Assembly (NCBI GenBank): GCA_045532655.1
Contig: JAZSGI010000230.1
Coordinates: forward strand, 1-5,420
Direction: 5' to 3'
DNA length: 5,420 bases
From: JAVBQJ01 sp045532655
GTDB taxonomy: Bacteria > Verrucomicrobiota > Lentisphaeria > Victivallales > Victivallaceae
The position numbers and the translations under genes were made by a program. Shown piece after piece: positions 5,253 to 5,420 of the stretch. The notes under the pieces were generated by a model, which was not told where the DNA came from, did no database searches, and saw nothing but the letters and a program-made list of their open reading frames with translations. Each line of letters opens with the position of its first letter. The stretch's first letter is position 1.

Positions 5253-5420
5253 TTTGAGGTAATTTCAAAAATCATTCAAAAAATGGCAAAGATGCCATTC
5301 GCAAAGAGCTGCAAAGGGTAGTTTGAGGTTGCTACCTGTAAGGTAACAGCCGAAAACGCTCCCTTTGTCAGATCGAAGCGAGGGCGCTTTGACAAATTTG
5401 AGGAGTTTTGAAATTGCCTC
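5253..5420 (+). repeat. Long imperfect palindrome with cloverleaf-like folding potential (foldback/MITE-like element or structured RNA)
   Basis: GAGGTAATTTCAAAA (5256-5270) and TTTTGAAATTGCCTC (5406-5420) are inverted copies, 14 of 15 matching. Similarity of the two arms continues inward with gaps: CAAAGGG (5312-5318) faces CCCTTTG (5361-5367). In the centre GGTTGCTACCT (5327-5337) pairs with AGGTAACAGCC (5341-5351) around a GTA loop, with one mismatch and one G-T pair. All these pairs are centred within about 2 nt of position 5338. Each arm also has its own small hairpin at mirrored places: AATGGCA/TGCCATT (5282-5299, loop AAGA) and AAGCG/CGCTT (5376-5389, loop AGGG). The right end is cut by the window; the leftmost TTT suggests the match may run on to AAA outside. 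No protein is encoded. I do not recognise it as a named RNA family. Confidence 0.75.

Larger units (their letters stand above)
5043..5420. other. Gene-free region right of the SDR gene
   Basis: These 378 bases to the window edge contain no credible gene on either strand. They hold the SDR leader and promoter with a partial copy of a repeat, a stretch of A/T runs (5161-5230), a rightward promoter-like pair, and a long palindromic element to the window edge. The open frame on the minus strand at 5060-5275 has a composition dominated by poly-A codons and crosses repeat sequence, so it is not considered a gene. Confidence 0.7.

Overview
The window looks like accessory DNA from a bacterium of moderate G+C. 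An RdgC-family protein, a protein built only of homing-endonuclease-associated repeats, and a URO-D-family protein that is not HemE would fit the Lentisphaerota/Victivallales (PVC group). That assignment is inferred from gene content; no marker gene is present.

Layout. (1) Positions 1-2055, minus strand: a tight three-gene run transcribed leftward, consisting of an RdgC-like protein, a small DUF486/DMT-type membrane protein, and the ATPase of a metal-type (ZnuC/MntB-like) ABC importer that runs off the left edge. The first two genes are 11 nt apart and the last two share one base (TAATG), so they very probably form one operon. (2) Positions 2056-2289: a divergent, A+T-rich control region with candidate promoters both ways and a hairpin plus T-tract in front of the rightward gene. 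(3) Positions 2290-2880, plus strand: a 196-aa basic protein made of three HNH-associated repeats with no nuclease domain. (4) Positions 2881-3186: no gene, but three tandem 24-bp units. (5) Positions 3187-4295, plus strand: a URO-D/MtaA-superfamily gene broken by a single frameshift near 3523. (6) Positions 4311-5042, minus strand: an intact classical SDR oxidoreductase, convergent with the URO-D gene and 15 nt from it. (7) Positions 5043-5420: non-coding DNA with the most unusual content of the window.

That last region holds a roughly 165-nt imperfect palindrome (5256-5420) whose arms are symmetric about position 5338. It can fold into a cloverleaf-like shape: a closing stem of terminal inverted repeats, a small hairpin in each arm, and a strong central hairpin. 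A promoter-like sequence points into it with a predicted start one base before it. A diverged partial copy lies in the leader of the SDR gene. This is either a non-autonomous foldback/MITE-like repeat or a structured RNA or leader for a gene beyond the window; the repeated copy favours a dispersed element. No complete transposase, CRISPR array, tRNA or rRNA was seen.
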